DNA of 64,000 nucleotides from Ficedula albicollis (taxonomy: Eukaryota > Chordata > Aves > Passeriformes > Muscicapidae): contig NC_021671.1 of NCBI RefSeq assembly GCF_000247815.1, positions 26,312,513 through 26,376,512 of the forward strand. Reading direction: 5' to 3'. This document shows, piece by piece, positions 1-14,760 of this stretch. Position 1 is the first letter of the stretch, and each line of letters begins with the position of its first letter. The translations under genes and the position numbers were made by a program. The notes under the pieces were generated by a model. That model worked only from the letters and a program-made list of their open reading frames with translations, did no database searches and was not told the DNA's origin.

Positions 1-1586
1 TTTGAACTCCCCCCCACCCATACTGGCAATTGTAAAGAGAAGTGGGATTTCTCCTCCTGCTGAATGTTAAAGTTCAAAGAAAATTTGATTGAATTTGGCA
101 GGAAAAAACAGTTACCCTCTTTTTATTGCCTTACAGAAAGACAACAGTGTGACCTTCAAAGTGTAAATTGATCACTATAAAATGAAATTCATCACAATGG
201 TTACTCCTAAAAGTCTTGCACCCCTTCATGGGCTCGTTTCATGCAGCCTCATCTGGCCCTTGGATAAGATGCCTCAGCTATTCATGGATAACAGAACCTA
301 TTTACAAAGGAAATATTAATGCAATTAGAAGGATAAAAATAGTAATGATTTACTTACACGTCTGAAGATGTGACTTGGAGATTAGAAGAAAAAAGGATTA
401 TCAAAGTGGAATTTAGAATATACAAATATAATTTATACCAGCATGTTTTTGGAGAGCAATACTGGAAATTCTTGCCAAGTTTGTAGCCTTCAAATTAGAA
501 ACTTACTGCATAAAATGTTCCAGTCTTCTGCTAGTCCTAGTTTAGAACTAGGAAAAAAAGGAAGTTATGATGATTTTCTTAGTTGCTTCTATAATAGAAA
601 TTCTTTTCTTCCTAGAATATGAAAGAGGACTCCCTGGCTGCTTTCTAAATTGTATAAAGAGACAAAATCCCCTAGAATATTTCAGATTTTAGTTGCTAGC
701 TAGTTAGTTGGACTTTCACCATTTCAGACATTATATCTAGGCATTAAAGCCTACTAAAAATATGCCAAGTTTTACTAAAATAGTTTCAAACACAGCATGA
801 GGGCAACCTCATTACATTTGAAACATTGCCATACCAAAATATCCTGTAGAGAGTTTACATAAAGATGGTGCAGTTAGAATTTCCTACTTTTTCTGTGTCT
901 TTAACCATATATTAATGATTAAAATGAAATGTACCACTCCCCCACACATCGCTTCACATCACAGTGTTTCTGAGAATTCATTTCTGTGTTATTCTTTTGA
1001 GTGCATTTTCAATTTCACCATTTAAAAAGGAAACTGTTCTGTTTTGCTTCTGTCCTTTCTTTTTTAATAACCAAGGTTTTAATCATTACTCACCTTGGGT
1101 AGTCCTCCAGATATCTTACTGAGATCAGTGGAACTATTCATAGCTAAGGTATAAATAAGTACGATGCAATTTGACCTTCAGTCATCTCAAAAAAATATTC
1201 TCCAATCTAATTATGCAGATAAAATTCTGCTGTAAATTCAAGAGCAAAAATACTTTAAAATTTCCTCTGACAAACAGTGTCTAGTGCTTGCAGCTGAAAC
1301 TTAAACTTTTTTTTCCTGAGATAATAGTTATTCTCTATGTGGTTCTGTTCTGTGAAAATTTGCCATGTTTGCTGAAACAGTGTATTTTTTGGCACTTATG
1401 AGCTGCTAGGATTTGCATGCTGCTGTTTTGACATCTTTCCAGATGCTGCTGTGTTTCTTGGGGCCTGGGAAGTCACCTAGACATGAAATCTGTTGCTGAG
1501 GATTCCCTTTACAAAAGCAAGTTGCTTAAGTAATTAATTTAGTACCTTCTGGACTGCCTTCAGATCTGAAAATATTTAAAAGTCTG

Positions 1587-1610
1587 CTTGCTTGCTTGCT
1601 TGCTTTTTTT
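1587..1610. repeat. (CTTG)n microsatellite plus poly-T
   Basis: Four CTTG units are followed by a run of T. It is a simple tetranucleotide repeat, and no function is implied. Confidence 0.8.
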
Positions 1611-2417
1611 TCCATTTAAAATGCCAGGCAGGAGGTGAATATAATTGTGGATTGGCTTTCCTTGGCATAAAGTTACCAGTATTAATTAGTATTGTCATGA
1701 TGTTTCCATCTTTAGAGTATTGCAGAAATGCAGCACCACAGTCTGTGCTCTTTTTCACTTAAGCCAACCTCACTAAAACTTTGCTTGAATTGCTTATGGG
1801 ATCAAATCAGTTCTGTATTTGGCCTCCAACATCACTGATTGATTCCAGAGCTTTGATTATAAAGTATCCTAACCCTCTTTCACACCCAGGGCAAGAAACT
1901 ATTAATCAACAGGGAAAACCTGGAACCCTAAAGGATGAAAGAGGAAGGAAAATATTCAAGGAAAAAGTTTCTATTATGAGATTTTTTTTCAGTGAGTTTG
2001 AATTATATGTATCCTTTTAAGACACTGAGAAAACAGTTTCTGTGAGATAGAGGACATTGCAGAAATAATTAATGCTAGCTGATATTTAATCTAAATCCCT
2101 TATTTAAACAGAAGTGCTAGGTGAAACTCATTCCAGATATAATATGATATAATTTAATTTACTTCAAACACCTGCTTCTGTCAAAGCTAGTCTTTCTAAG
2201 GAGTAAAAATAACAGAGTAAAGAAAACTTTTTAGAACATATTGGAGATGTTAACATAAGATACTGTTGTTATTGGAGTAAGCTTGTTCCTATTTAAGTCT
2301 AATAAAGAAGCTTGCAATTCTCTAAAGCTCAGATGGGATTACTTTAAAATAACATGGCAACACTTCTATTCATAAATCAGAAAAAGGTGACAATTAATTT
2401 AATATAGACAAATGATA

Positions 2418-2513
2418 TTGAATGGAAAAAGTGCTTGAAATTAAAAGATTAATCAGAAGGAGGTGTTGAATGGAAAAAGTGCTTGAAATTAAAAGATGAA
2501 TCAGAAGGGGGTA
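2418..2513. repeat. 48-bp tandem duplication
   Basis: Two adjacent copies start at 2,418 and 2,466, both beginning TTGAATGGAAAAAGTG. They differ by about two substitutions. This is one of many such local duplications in the window. Confidence 0.9.
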
Positions 2514-4640
2514 TGTCCAAAGGAGAAGAGAAAGACTACAAAATAAAGTTTTAAACCTTCATTATGGAATATATGCATGGAAAACAAGAATGGAATCGGG
2601 TAAAATAAAAAGAAATAGGAATACCTGGTCTGGTTGTAAAACATCAGTGAGTCTAGAAAAAAAATTCCATTCTCAGTGAACTGGCATGTATGGACTTTAT
2701 CCTATGGCATATTCATCTGGGTACTGAAGTATTTTCTTGGCTCTTAGGAATGCCATTAATGGTTAAAAGCATACCTAAATGAAACCTATGCTAAAATTCT
2801 TCAGGGAAGAAGGATGGACTTGAATTTAAAGTCTGTTATGAGTTTTTGATTAGAGTTATAAATTAGCTAACTTCTAACATACTTCTGGACTAACTTCTGG
2901 ACACACTGATAATGGATACTAACAAAAGGAAATAATTGAGCACAGACGGAGAAATTGTGAGCAGCAAAAAATCCATCCATTTCAGTGAGCTTCAGGTCAC
3001 AGCCTGTGTTTTGATGCACAAGGCACACAAGTTGACAATGTGCTTATATTCATTGCAAATACATTTTGTGGTCATAAAGCAGAAACGATCTGTAACAAAT
3101 CTTTGCATGAAGGCACAAGAGCTGCAAGAACTTGGAACTGAAGGACTTTTTAAAACTGAAGAATTTAGGCAATTCAGGAAGTGGAAGTGGAGTTTGTTTT
3201 CCAGATAAAACATTTCCCTCATTGTCTCTGTCCTCAAATTGCCAATAAAAAGGATGAAAAACTAGCAGGAAATTACCAATGGTGAGAGAAGCCATGCAGT
3301 CTTGTGGTAGGAGGTGTAAAAAGCAAGTAATTGTTTCTTCTCAGTGCACGATTAGAACACATTGCATGCTTAGTACATTGCAGAACCTCTTGCCTTGTGG
3401 AGGTCAAAAGTTAAAAAAAAAAAAATCCAAAACAGATTAGACTAATGAAAATCAGAAAGACTCAAAGCTACTAATTCTGAGCAGCGTTTACATGGAAAGA
3501 GCTCCTGTATGCTTGCTCTGTTTCCCATTGAACCCTCCTCACCTCTATGAATGGAATGGTTTTAGGAAGCAGCCCCCGAACTGCTGAAGTTACATATAAT
3601 CATAAACTGAAACTTGGGCCAGCTTTTCTCAAAGCATTAACTTAACAGGTGTGGCATTTCAGGAGATAAAAATGACAGCTCATTTATCCCTTCTGTGGTT
3701 CACTGAGAGTAGGAGGTGGCTGTAGAAAGGGGTGCAAAGGTCTCCCAGATTCTGGCCTGCCACATCCTCTAGTATAAAGCTACTGGACCCACATGACCCA
3801 CATGGAGTCTAACAATTGTTCAAGGTTTTATTTTTCAAGCTGTAGGTGCTCTCTTGCTTCCCAGCTGGAAGGATCATAAAACTTATGTTGTCATGATCCA
3901 GGCAGTTGAAAGTAATGTGGATTTCAGAAGGGTAGTCTATACTGGATTTGAGCAAAGAAATATAAAGATAGTAGTTAGATATTTTAGTCTGGAAACATAG
4001 GTGAAGGTAGATGTTTGGTCTTATGCTACCTGATTAGTGGTGGTAAATTTTGGTTCTGGTCCTTGTAGCTTCCTCCTGTCTGGTCTTCTATTTGTGAGAG
4101 ACTTTTCTGATCAGCTCTTTTATTGTCTCCCTGGCAAGATAGGTAGCTGCTTGTGCCCTATTTGTTTCATACAGGAAATGAAAAAAAAATCACATGAGGC
4201 TACAGAAATAAGTCGTTTATATTTTCACCCTGCTAAGATAAATATTAACTCTGAGGTCTCACATGTTTTTCAGGAGATCTGCCCCAGAAATTATCAGGCA
4301 CTTGAAATAAACTGTTAACTATTAACCAATAGATGGAGGCTGGTTTGGTCACATTCTGAAATCAGTCATTGCTGAAGAATGAGATGATTCATGACCTTGA
4401 CAAACTCAGTTGCTGCTGGCAGAAAAAAAAATTAGCCTCTTCTGAGAGCAGTTGATCAGTATATATTCTTTGGCATATTAACTAACATATTGAATTAACA
4501 TAACATGATAAAAAATGCAAAAAAGCAACTGTTCACCAGGATGACCCATGAACTAACAACTCAGCCTCTAGTTTTGACTTATCTGTATTAGCAAAATTCA
4601 TTCTAGCCTTCTTTACTGTTCCCTTTTTGCAGAAAACATT

Positions 4641-5078
4641 GAGGCATTGAGGTGCTGGACTGTGTCCAGAGGAGGGCAATGAAGCCCTTGCAGGGTCTAG
4701 AGAATAAGTCCCATGAGGAGTGGCTGAGGGAGCTGGGGTTGTTCAACCTGCAGAAAAGGGGGCTCAGGAGAGACATTATCACTCTACAACTACCTGAAAG
4801 GAGGTTGTAGCGAGGTGAAAGTCAGTCTCCCAAATAAATGACAGGATGAGGGAAAATTATCTCAAGTTGTACCAGGGAGGTTTAGATTGCATACTAAGAA
4901 AAATATCTTCACATCAAGTGTTGTCAGGCAGAGGAACAGGCTACCTAGGGAAGTGGTTGAGTCACCATCCCTGGAGGTATTTAAATGACATAATTTAGTG
5001 ATGGACTTGGCAGTGCAGGGTTAACAGGTGAACTCAATGATCTTAGAAATCTTTTCCAACCTAAATAATTCTATGATC
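4641..5078 (+). mobile_element. CR1 LINE 3' fragment
   Basis: The sequence runs in the sense direction of the avian CR1 3' region. It contains the GTGTCCAGAGGAGGGCAA stretch, the GGAGTGGCTGAGGGAGCTG stretch, the CCTGGAGGTATTTAAA block, and the terminal TTTTCCAACCTAAATAATTC followed by TATGAT. CR1 elements are non-LTR retrotransposons that are usually 5'-truncated. This piece (about 440 bp) keeps only the distal end and 3' UTR and has no usable ORF. It contains several small indels, so it is an old, dead copy. Boundaries are estimated by eye. Confidence 0.9.
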
Positions 5079-6119
5079 TGAACTGAGCTATGGATACATG
5101 GTGTACCTTGTCCCAAAAGCAGCCTGTTGACTTCTGCCTGTGAGACACACTTCTTCCTCAGTTCCCAGACTGAATGGTTTGGGCATATGCTATACAGTCA
5201 ATGAATAGAGGGGTTTTTGAAGGCATCCTGTGGGAACCCTGTCAGGTCTAGGTGTCCCAAGGGTGAATGATTTCTCATTTATTAACAATAAAGTTCATCT
5301 ACTATTGCATTACCCCTTCAGTTAAATCTGGTTAACATTCTCTGAGTCTCTGCTTTGTCTGTTATGGGCATGGATAAATGAAAAAACTTGAAGCAGGGGG
5401 ATATCCTTTAGAAGATAGATATACTTTTGGAAAATATCCTTGAAGAAACAACAATTTTAGTCTCATACTACGTTTTGTGGGAATTTTGCAGATTTGTGTT
5501 GTGCCTGAAATATTAACTACTCCAATTACAATAGGATGCTCAGAACGTGACTGCATTATGGGGCACCTCTCTGTTGTCAAGTCTGGATGCTTAAAAATTT
5601 GTGTCCCAATTTTATAGCTGAAGCACCATTCCTGTCCCTTTGCTGTTCGTTTTTTCTATGTTAAAGAAACTTGATGTTCAGACAGGAATGAGCAGGTGCA
5701 ATCTCGAGCTACTGCCTTTGTCTGAACAAGTAGGAAAATCAAGACTGCAGCCATGTATACAGTTTGTATGCCACAACACCATTGGCACAGCCAAAAACTG
5801 GAGGGATTATTTCTAAAACAAGCTCTTGCAAAGAAAAAGAAGTGATTGCTATTTCTCTCTGCTGTATTTTTTCCCGAAGTCTTCTGTTATTCTAAAACAA
5901 GCTCTTGCAAAGAAAAAGAAGCGATTGCTATTTCTCTCTGCTCTATTTTTTCCCGAAGTCTTCTGTGATATTAATGTTTATCTTAAAGTCGGATAAAACA
6001 TAGTCTATGTCGTGAGAATACTGGGGATATGCCTGGTCCCGCAGGCGTTTGGAAAACTGGGAATTGTGTAAGATAATTTGTGAAGTGCACAAAGCGGGGA
6101 CAGCAGAGAGGTCTGAGAG
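5079..6119. other. Intergenic, no gene recognised
   Basis: Apart from the 79-bp tandem duplication at 5,811-5,968 I see no coding or RNA feature. The sequence changes from AT-rich to GC-rich near 6,040, at the edge of the minisatellite block. Confidence 0.65.
5811..5968. repeat. 79-bp tandem duplication
   Basis: Copies begin at 5,811 and 5,890 with TTCTAAAACAAGCTCTTGC. They differ at about two internal positions (T/C and G/C). Confidence 0.92.
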
Positions 6120-6790
6120 GTGCCGGGGTTGGTGCGCGGTTGGTGAGGGGTTGGGTTGGTGCCGGTCTTGGTGCCGGGGTCGGTGTCGTGGTGGTGCCGG
6201 GTTTGGTGCCAGGTTGGTTCGGGGTTGGTGCCGGGTTTGGTGCCGGGTTGGTGCGGGGTTGGTGCCGGGATCGGTGTCGTGGTGGTGCCGGGGTGGTGCC
6301 GAGTTGGTGCGGGCTTGGTGCCGGGGTTCGTTCGGGTTTGGTGCTGGGTTGGTTCGGGGTTGGTGCCGGGGTTGGTTCGGGTTTGGTGCCGGGTTTGGTG
6401 TCGGGTTGGTTCGGGGTTGGTGTCGGGTTTGGTACCGGGTTTGGCTCCGGGTTAATGCCGGGTTGGTGCCGGTCGGGTTTGGTACCGGGTTTGGCTCCGG
6501 GTTGGTGCCGGGTTGGTGCCAGTGCCGGATTTGTGCCGGGGTTGGGTTGGTGCCGGTGGCGGGGTGGTACTGGGTTGGCGCCGGTGCCGGTGCGGTGCCG
6601 GGTTTGGCTCCGGGTTAATGCCGGGTTGGTGCCGGTGCCGGATTTGTGCCGGGGTTGGGTTGGTGCCGGTGGCGGGGTGGTACTGGGTTGGCGCCGGTGC
6701 CGGTGCCGGGTTGGTGCCGGGTTTGGGTGGGTGCCGGTGCCGGTGCCGGGGCTGAGTTCGGGTTTGGGCTGGTGCCGGGCCGGCTCGGGG
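6120..6790. repeat. GC-rich minisatellite, about 13-bp GGTTGGTGCCGGG-like unit
   Basis: Degenerate tandem copies of a G/T-rich unit close to GGTTGGTGCCGGG fill about 670 bp. Variants include GGTTTGGTGCCGGG, GGTACCGGG and GGCTCCGGG. There is also higher-order structure: a stretch starting TGCCGGATTTGTGCCGGG at 6,523 recurs at 6,636, a period of 113 bp. Open frames across it read as Gly/Val/Leu/Pro repeats on plus and Pro/Thr/His/Arg repeats on minus. These are by-products of the repeat and not genes. It runs directly into the poly-C at 6,807. Confidence 0.9.
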
Positions 6791-6801
6791 CCGGCAGGGG
6801 G

Positions 6802-9428
<2,627 letters not shown>

Positions 9429-9479
9429 GGGGATTCCCCCCCCCCCCCCCCCCCCCCCCCCCCCGCCGGGGGATTCCCC
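9429..9479. promoter_or_regulatory. Two kappa-B-like sites flanking a 29-base poly-C
   Basis: GGGGATTCCCC occurs at 9,429-9,439 and again at 9,469-9,479. Both fit the NF-kappa-B consensus GGGRNWYYCC. Between and partly overlapping them lies a run of 29 C (9,436-9,464). The exact spacing of 40 bp suggests that one site was duplicated around the C tract. There is no gene nearby for it to control, so any regulatory role is speculative. Confidence 0.35.
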
Positions 9480-9930
9480 AGCCACTGTGAGACCCCTCTT
9501 CACCCTCTGGAAATGGATGCCACAGGAACAGTGCTGAGTGCAAGATCTCAGTTTTCAAGCTGGGTGCAAACGGCTAGCTCCACATTTACAGTGCTGAAAT
9601 AAGACAGGTTTCCTCCTTCAGTCACTTCTTTCTGTCCTGCTTTTACAGAAAATACTCTGTCATGGACCACTCTTCCCAATGATGCTTTTTATAAAAAAGC
9701 AATGGAAATGTCATTGTATTCAGAAAATGTTCAACAGTCAGATGCTGTTAAGATCATACTCACTTTCTGGAAAAACTTCTCTGTGCTGATGAGCATAGAT
9801 ACCGACAGTGTTCCTTAAAGACATGAAAACAAATAATCTAATTTTAAGTGCATGTTATATTCCCTGCTTCCACTCTCCTAGTTGTGCTGGCTCAGCATAT
9901 CTCTCTGCTCCCTCCTATGCATGCATATAC

Positions 9931-10058
9931 CTTGCTTAAGCCTGTTTTGAACAAAACCTGTGTCAGGTGTCCTGTTGCTTCCACACAATTTTCCCCTTGC
10001 TTAAGCCTGTTTTGAACAAAACCTGTCAGGTGTCCTGTTGCTTCCACACAGTTTTCAG
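9931..10058. repeat. 65-bp tandem duplication
   Basis: Copies begin CTTGCTTAAGCCTGTTTTG at 9,931 and 9,996. The second lacks one GT of the GTGTCAGG segment and has one A/G change. Confidence 0.9.
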
Positions 10059-13000
10059 TTGTGTGTAATCACCTGTGCTGTGTGTGCAGTGGGTGCTGCT
10101 GTGCGCATTTTTTCCTCCTGTGTTTACACATGTGTATAAATTCTGCTGCTTCTCACCAACAGCAGGTGACAGCCTTGGTGCAGTGGTTCTGTGCGCAGGC
10201 TGCCACAGCTGCCCATCCTGGGACTGTCTGGAAAATGAACACAGAGCTCTGCCAGTCCTTCTCCAGTCTGTCCTTTTCCCCTGGCACTGGTAAAGCCCAG
10301 GAGGGCAGCAAGGCTGCTGCAGGGCCCAGCACACCTAATGCCAACAGAGAGCCCCTTTGTGTGGAGGAAATTCGTCTCCAAGATATGCTTAAGCCTTTTT
10401 CTGGTGCCTGAGCTGTGCACAGTGGCCAGAGTAGAATGAAAACCCTGGAGGCTCCAGAGTAGTGTCGTGGTGGATGGATACTGCCTTTGCCACAGGAATC
10501 ACAGAAGCCTTCACCTTGCAGGAGTGGAAACACCTGATGGTGTTTCTATGGCTTTGAGAAGAAGAATTCACCCCTACATTCAGTGCACAGCCCGTGGGAA
10601 TGAGCGGGTGTACTGAACTATCAGGAGTGAAGGTTGTCAAGTCAGCTTCCAATTACTTGGTCAGATGTCAAGCAACATTTTTCACCTGTATATCCCCTGC
10701 TTACCAAATATGGATTGCTATTTCTACACAATGTCGGTATATCTATAATAACAAAATGCCAGTTCATTCTTTCCTCATATATCTCAGAAACTATGTTCTG
10801 GCTGCATTAAACACTATGATAGCATGAAAAAATACAGCCACTCATATGGTGAGAAAATATACACATCTCTAAATTAGTTGGTCTAAATATCCTACTGTAT
10901 TAACCCAAGTTTGGGTAGGTGCCTTGAATTGCAAAGATTGCTGTAAAGAAGCAGCAGCAGGGTGTCAAAAACAAGCTGAGGATTTCCTTTGATGCAAATT
11001 GTGATGCTGAGAGTTTTAGGTGAGTTTGGGTTTTCTCCCTCATTTTTAAACAGGCCTAATGTTAATATGTGTATTCCTCATGGCATTTCAGTGGTTGCTC
11101 ACAGTGACAAAGAGCTCTCCATGTCTGCTACAGGGCTCTGTGGAGCAGCTTCTGCCAGGGCACAGGAGCAGCACTGACACAGCCAGTCAGAAACACTTTT
11201 GCAAGACATGAACTGCCTTGTTTTCAGTTTATCAGCAATGCCCTTATGTCAGGGGCACAATTAAAAAGGAAAGCTGCTTTTACTTCTGCAGCCTTGAAAT
11301 ACAGATCACAGTCAATATCAGCAAATGACAGAGAAAGCAGACTCTTAGTCAGGCAAAGTGTAGTGCTGCAATCCATTAGAAATAAAGGAGGAAGTAAAAA
11401 GCTGAAAAGTTGCTGCACTTTCAAGGAGTTAATGTCTAACAACACCTGCAGTATTGTATACATTGATACAACCCAAATAGTTCCAATGCAATAGCTCTTG
11501 TACACCAATGGAGATTATTAGACAAGTCTTCTGAAGTTAAGTAACTTACATGGAGCATTTTGAAGCCTGTAGGCATGTATCAATTTGACAACAAAAATAG
11601 CACAGAAGAAATTTTGCATAAGTTTTTTGAGGGGAAAAAAAAAAGAAAGATCTACTTTTGTCCATATTGAAAAGGGATGATCGAACTTTTCCAGCTTGAA
11701 GGCAGGCTGTCTTTTATCAGTGGTATAAATATTACCACAAAAACAATCCATTGCTTTCATTTTTATATACCAATTAAATGCACACTCCAGTCACAAAAAT
11801 ATAGAATACTGGGAGCAACAGGTTTTACTTGGGTATGTAAAACTAGATTAGTACATCAAATGGTCTTGGTAGGACCAATAAGATATTTGTTGCCTTCAAT
11901 CAGTAGTTGTAAAGACTATATTAAAGTGCTTCCCATAAGACCAAGCCTGTAACTCTCAGGGTGGTCTTCTGTTAACTAAAAAGCAAAAATTATGAGCTTG
12001 AAAGTTATTTCCTTTAAAACCATAGAACAAAAATTCAGGGAAAGAAAAAATGCTTATATGTGTGTTTTCTGTAACACAAGGGATTCTCATCCAGGGTATC
12101 TTTCTGCCTTTTTATATAGCTATGAGAAGGGATATAAAAGTAAAAATTACCCTGTGTGAAACATGTACATGAATCAAACCCTGTGCAACCTGAGCCATGG
12201 AAAGAGTAAGAGGTAAAGAGCAGGGTAAAATGCATTGCATTTCATTCTGATCAAAAACTCTGTTCAGCCAAACTGTACGTGGCAGTTTCTGAAGGCAAAA
12301 TGAACAACACTGTAATGAACATATTTAATTTATTTTTCATTTTTCTTGAAATGGTTTGCTAAATCCCCCAAAGCTACATTCATAAGGAACTTCTGATAGT
12401 TGAGGCTACGGACGCATTCATGCGATGGAGTCAGGGTTCCAGAATGTCTCTATTAATTTTTGCAGAAGCAGCATTCTGCAGTCTTTCCTGCTCTGCTGAA
12501 CACTCCTAATTTTGATTAATTTGGTTGACATTTTAATCTGAAGGTGTTGCATATAGGTAAAACCTTACAAAAGCAAGGCCTTGTAAAATCATGGCTCAGG
12601 CCTGCTACTTCAGCTAAGTAGAAAAGGACTGTGAGAAAGAGACTCAGTTATATAAAAGTATAAGTTATACAAACATTATGTGTTCACATTATGCTTTAAG
12701 GTGGTGTGTTGAATTAAGTTTGTTATGATTTAAAACTAAGTAACTGATAATGGGCTAACTGCTTAAAAAGGTCTGGTTTTTGCAATTAAGCAAAAGTCAT
12801 AAATAGTATGTTGGTAATATGCCATCCTGGCCAAAAATTGGGAGTGACTTTATTAATATTTCACAATTCCATCTCTTGGTTTATGCCTACAATAAAGAGA
12901 ATAACAAAGCTCTAATCTTCATCAGTTTATTTGAAAATCTAAGAGGCACTGCATGGAGGCTAACAACCATGATATTTCACAAATTTTATTTGCATGCACT

Positions 13001-13474
13001 TCACAGACTTTAATGGATGTGTCAGTGATGCTGACTGTGATTCTGGAGCAGATTACTTGGTTAGCCACTGCTCCCTCAGCTACAGAAAAAAATCGTGTCC
13101 AGAAAGCCCCTGTGTTTCCAAGGGCTGATGGACAGAAGTATACAAGAACAACAGGTAAGATCAAGACTGTCTTCAGCAGGACTTAAATGAGATTAAGAAA
13201 GTATCAGACTGAGTTACACCAATTTTGCTCATCCTTGTAAACAAGGAAATGCTTCTACCAGAAGCCAGTCCCCACTGAGACCTTCTCTACTCAATACCAG
13301 TAACCAGTTGGGAAGGAAAGGGCGGATAAACAAAACTAGCTCCAGAGGTTGTGGTAACACTACCAGTGTCAGACCCTGTGGCTCCTGTTGTGTGACACCT
13401 TTGTGGCAGTGCCACAAAGAACAGAAGGCATCAAAGGACAACCTTGGGTAATTTCCACAGGGCAGGAGTTTCTC

Positions 13475-13532
13475 CACTCCTCCAAAAACATGATACAGCA
13501 TTGCACTCCTCCAAAAACATGATACTGCATTG
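13475..13532. repeat. 29-bp tandem duplication
   Basis: CACTCCTCCAAAAACATGAT occurs at 13,475 and at 13,504, with one A/T difference downstream. Confidence 0.88.
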
Positions 13533-13555
13533 CCCGTTTCCCTGGTCAAACATGC

Positions 13556-13570
13556 TTCTTCTTCTTCTTC
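13556..13570. repeat. (CTT)n microsatellite
   Basis: Five CTT units. A short simple repeat. Confidence 0.75.
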
Positions 13571-14429
13571 ACCAAACCATTCTAGGAATGTGTTCTGGAA
13601 AACCTGGAGCATTTCTTCCACACTACCTCAGCTTCCCAAGAAATGAAGAACAGATTCTTTTTCCTAGCCCACTCAATTGCATCCGGATGCTTCCTAGAAA
13701 GTGTAAAAAGAAGCATCTGTGTCCCCAGCCAACCTCCGAGGACACCTGGTCAGTACAACTGTTGGGGCATTAGGGTTTCTATTTTGCACGCCTCTGGCCA
13801 AATGTTCAAGACAACATACTGGTGATGGCACGCTCACGGCTCTCTGCCAGGCTCTAAGATGTCGAGAGGCATAAAGCACGAGCAGCTGCAACCAGCTGCA
13901 CTCCCATCCTACTCCATGGATGCCAAAAACTGCAGAACCTGAAACGCAGCAAATGGATGTACTCCAGAAGAAAACAGAATCCTTCTTCATTCCATGAGAT
14001 TCTTGCATAAAGTAATATTGTAGGAAGGTTTTGCAACATAGATTAATAAAATGAAGTTTGATGAAAGTAAGTGCTAAACTCTGAATATTTTTTTAGATCC
14101 ATAACAGTTTGCTAATTAATTTTACAACTTTTTATAATTGGTTAATTCTGTTTTTAACTCTGATGATTGCACACCAGCAAATTTTACGTGTAGTGGTGAC
14201 TTGAACAATTCCAATTTAATCCCTTTTCAAACTGATTTTGTTACTCTTGCTCATTTTCTCTTGCAAGTTTTGATTAATGACAGAACAGCTCCTGCAATCC
14301 TGTGGTTTTCAAGTTTCTTTTACGGCCTGTTGTGTGAAAGTTCAGCTAGTAAATTATTTGTGTCCTTTTCTTTCTCCCTTATTAATTTGCTACCAAAAAG
14401 AAAAGGACACAAAATTAGTCAGAATTTCT

Positions 14430-14595
14430 CTTATGAAAGTTGCTCTTAAATTGTAGGCCCTTTAGTATCTTGTCATTCTCATTGAGTTTATTGATTACTA
14501 TTCTGGTTGGTTCTTATGAAAGTTGCTCTTAAATTGTAGGCCCCTTAGTATCTTGTCATTCTCATTGAGTTTATCGATTACTATTCTGGTTGGTA
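14430..14595. repeat. 83-bp tandem duplication
   Basis: Copies begin CTTATGAAAGTTGCTC at 14,430 and 14,513 and differ by two T/C changes. A second, unrelated duplication follows within 40 bp. Confidence 0.92.
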
Positions 14596-14626
14596 CTTGG
14601 TTGGCATTTCTTTGGAATTCCTCTAG

Positions 14627-14760
14627 CATGAGTTCAGTGTTAGCAGTATTTCAGTTCCCCAGGATAAATTAAAAATAATAAAAAAAAAATCTACATGAGT
14701 TCAGTGTTAGCAGTATTTCAGTTCCTCAGGATAAATAAAAAAAAATAAAAAAAAAAATAA
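14627..14760. repeat. 67-bp tandem duplication ending in A-rich sequence
   Basis: CATGAGTTCAGTGTTAGC occurs at 14,627 and 14,694. The copies differ by one substitution, and their A-rich tails differ in length. Confidence 0.88.

Larger units (their letters stand above)
1..4640. other. Intergenic, no gene recognised
   Basis: AT-rich unique sequence. No open frame exceeds about 93 codons, and none has a recognisable domain or splice context. The only structures I see are a short (CTTG)n tract near 1,587-1,602 and the 48-bp tandem duplication at 2,418-2,513. No RNA gene or intact transposon was recognised. Confidence 0.7.
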
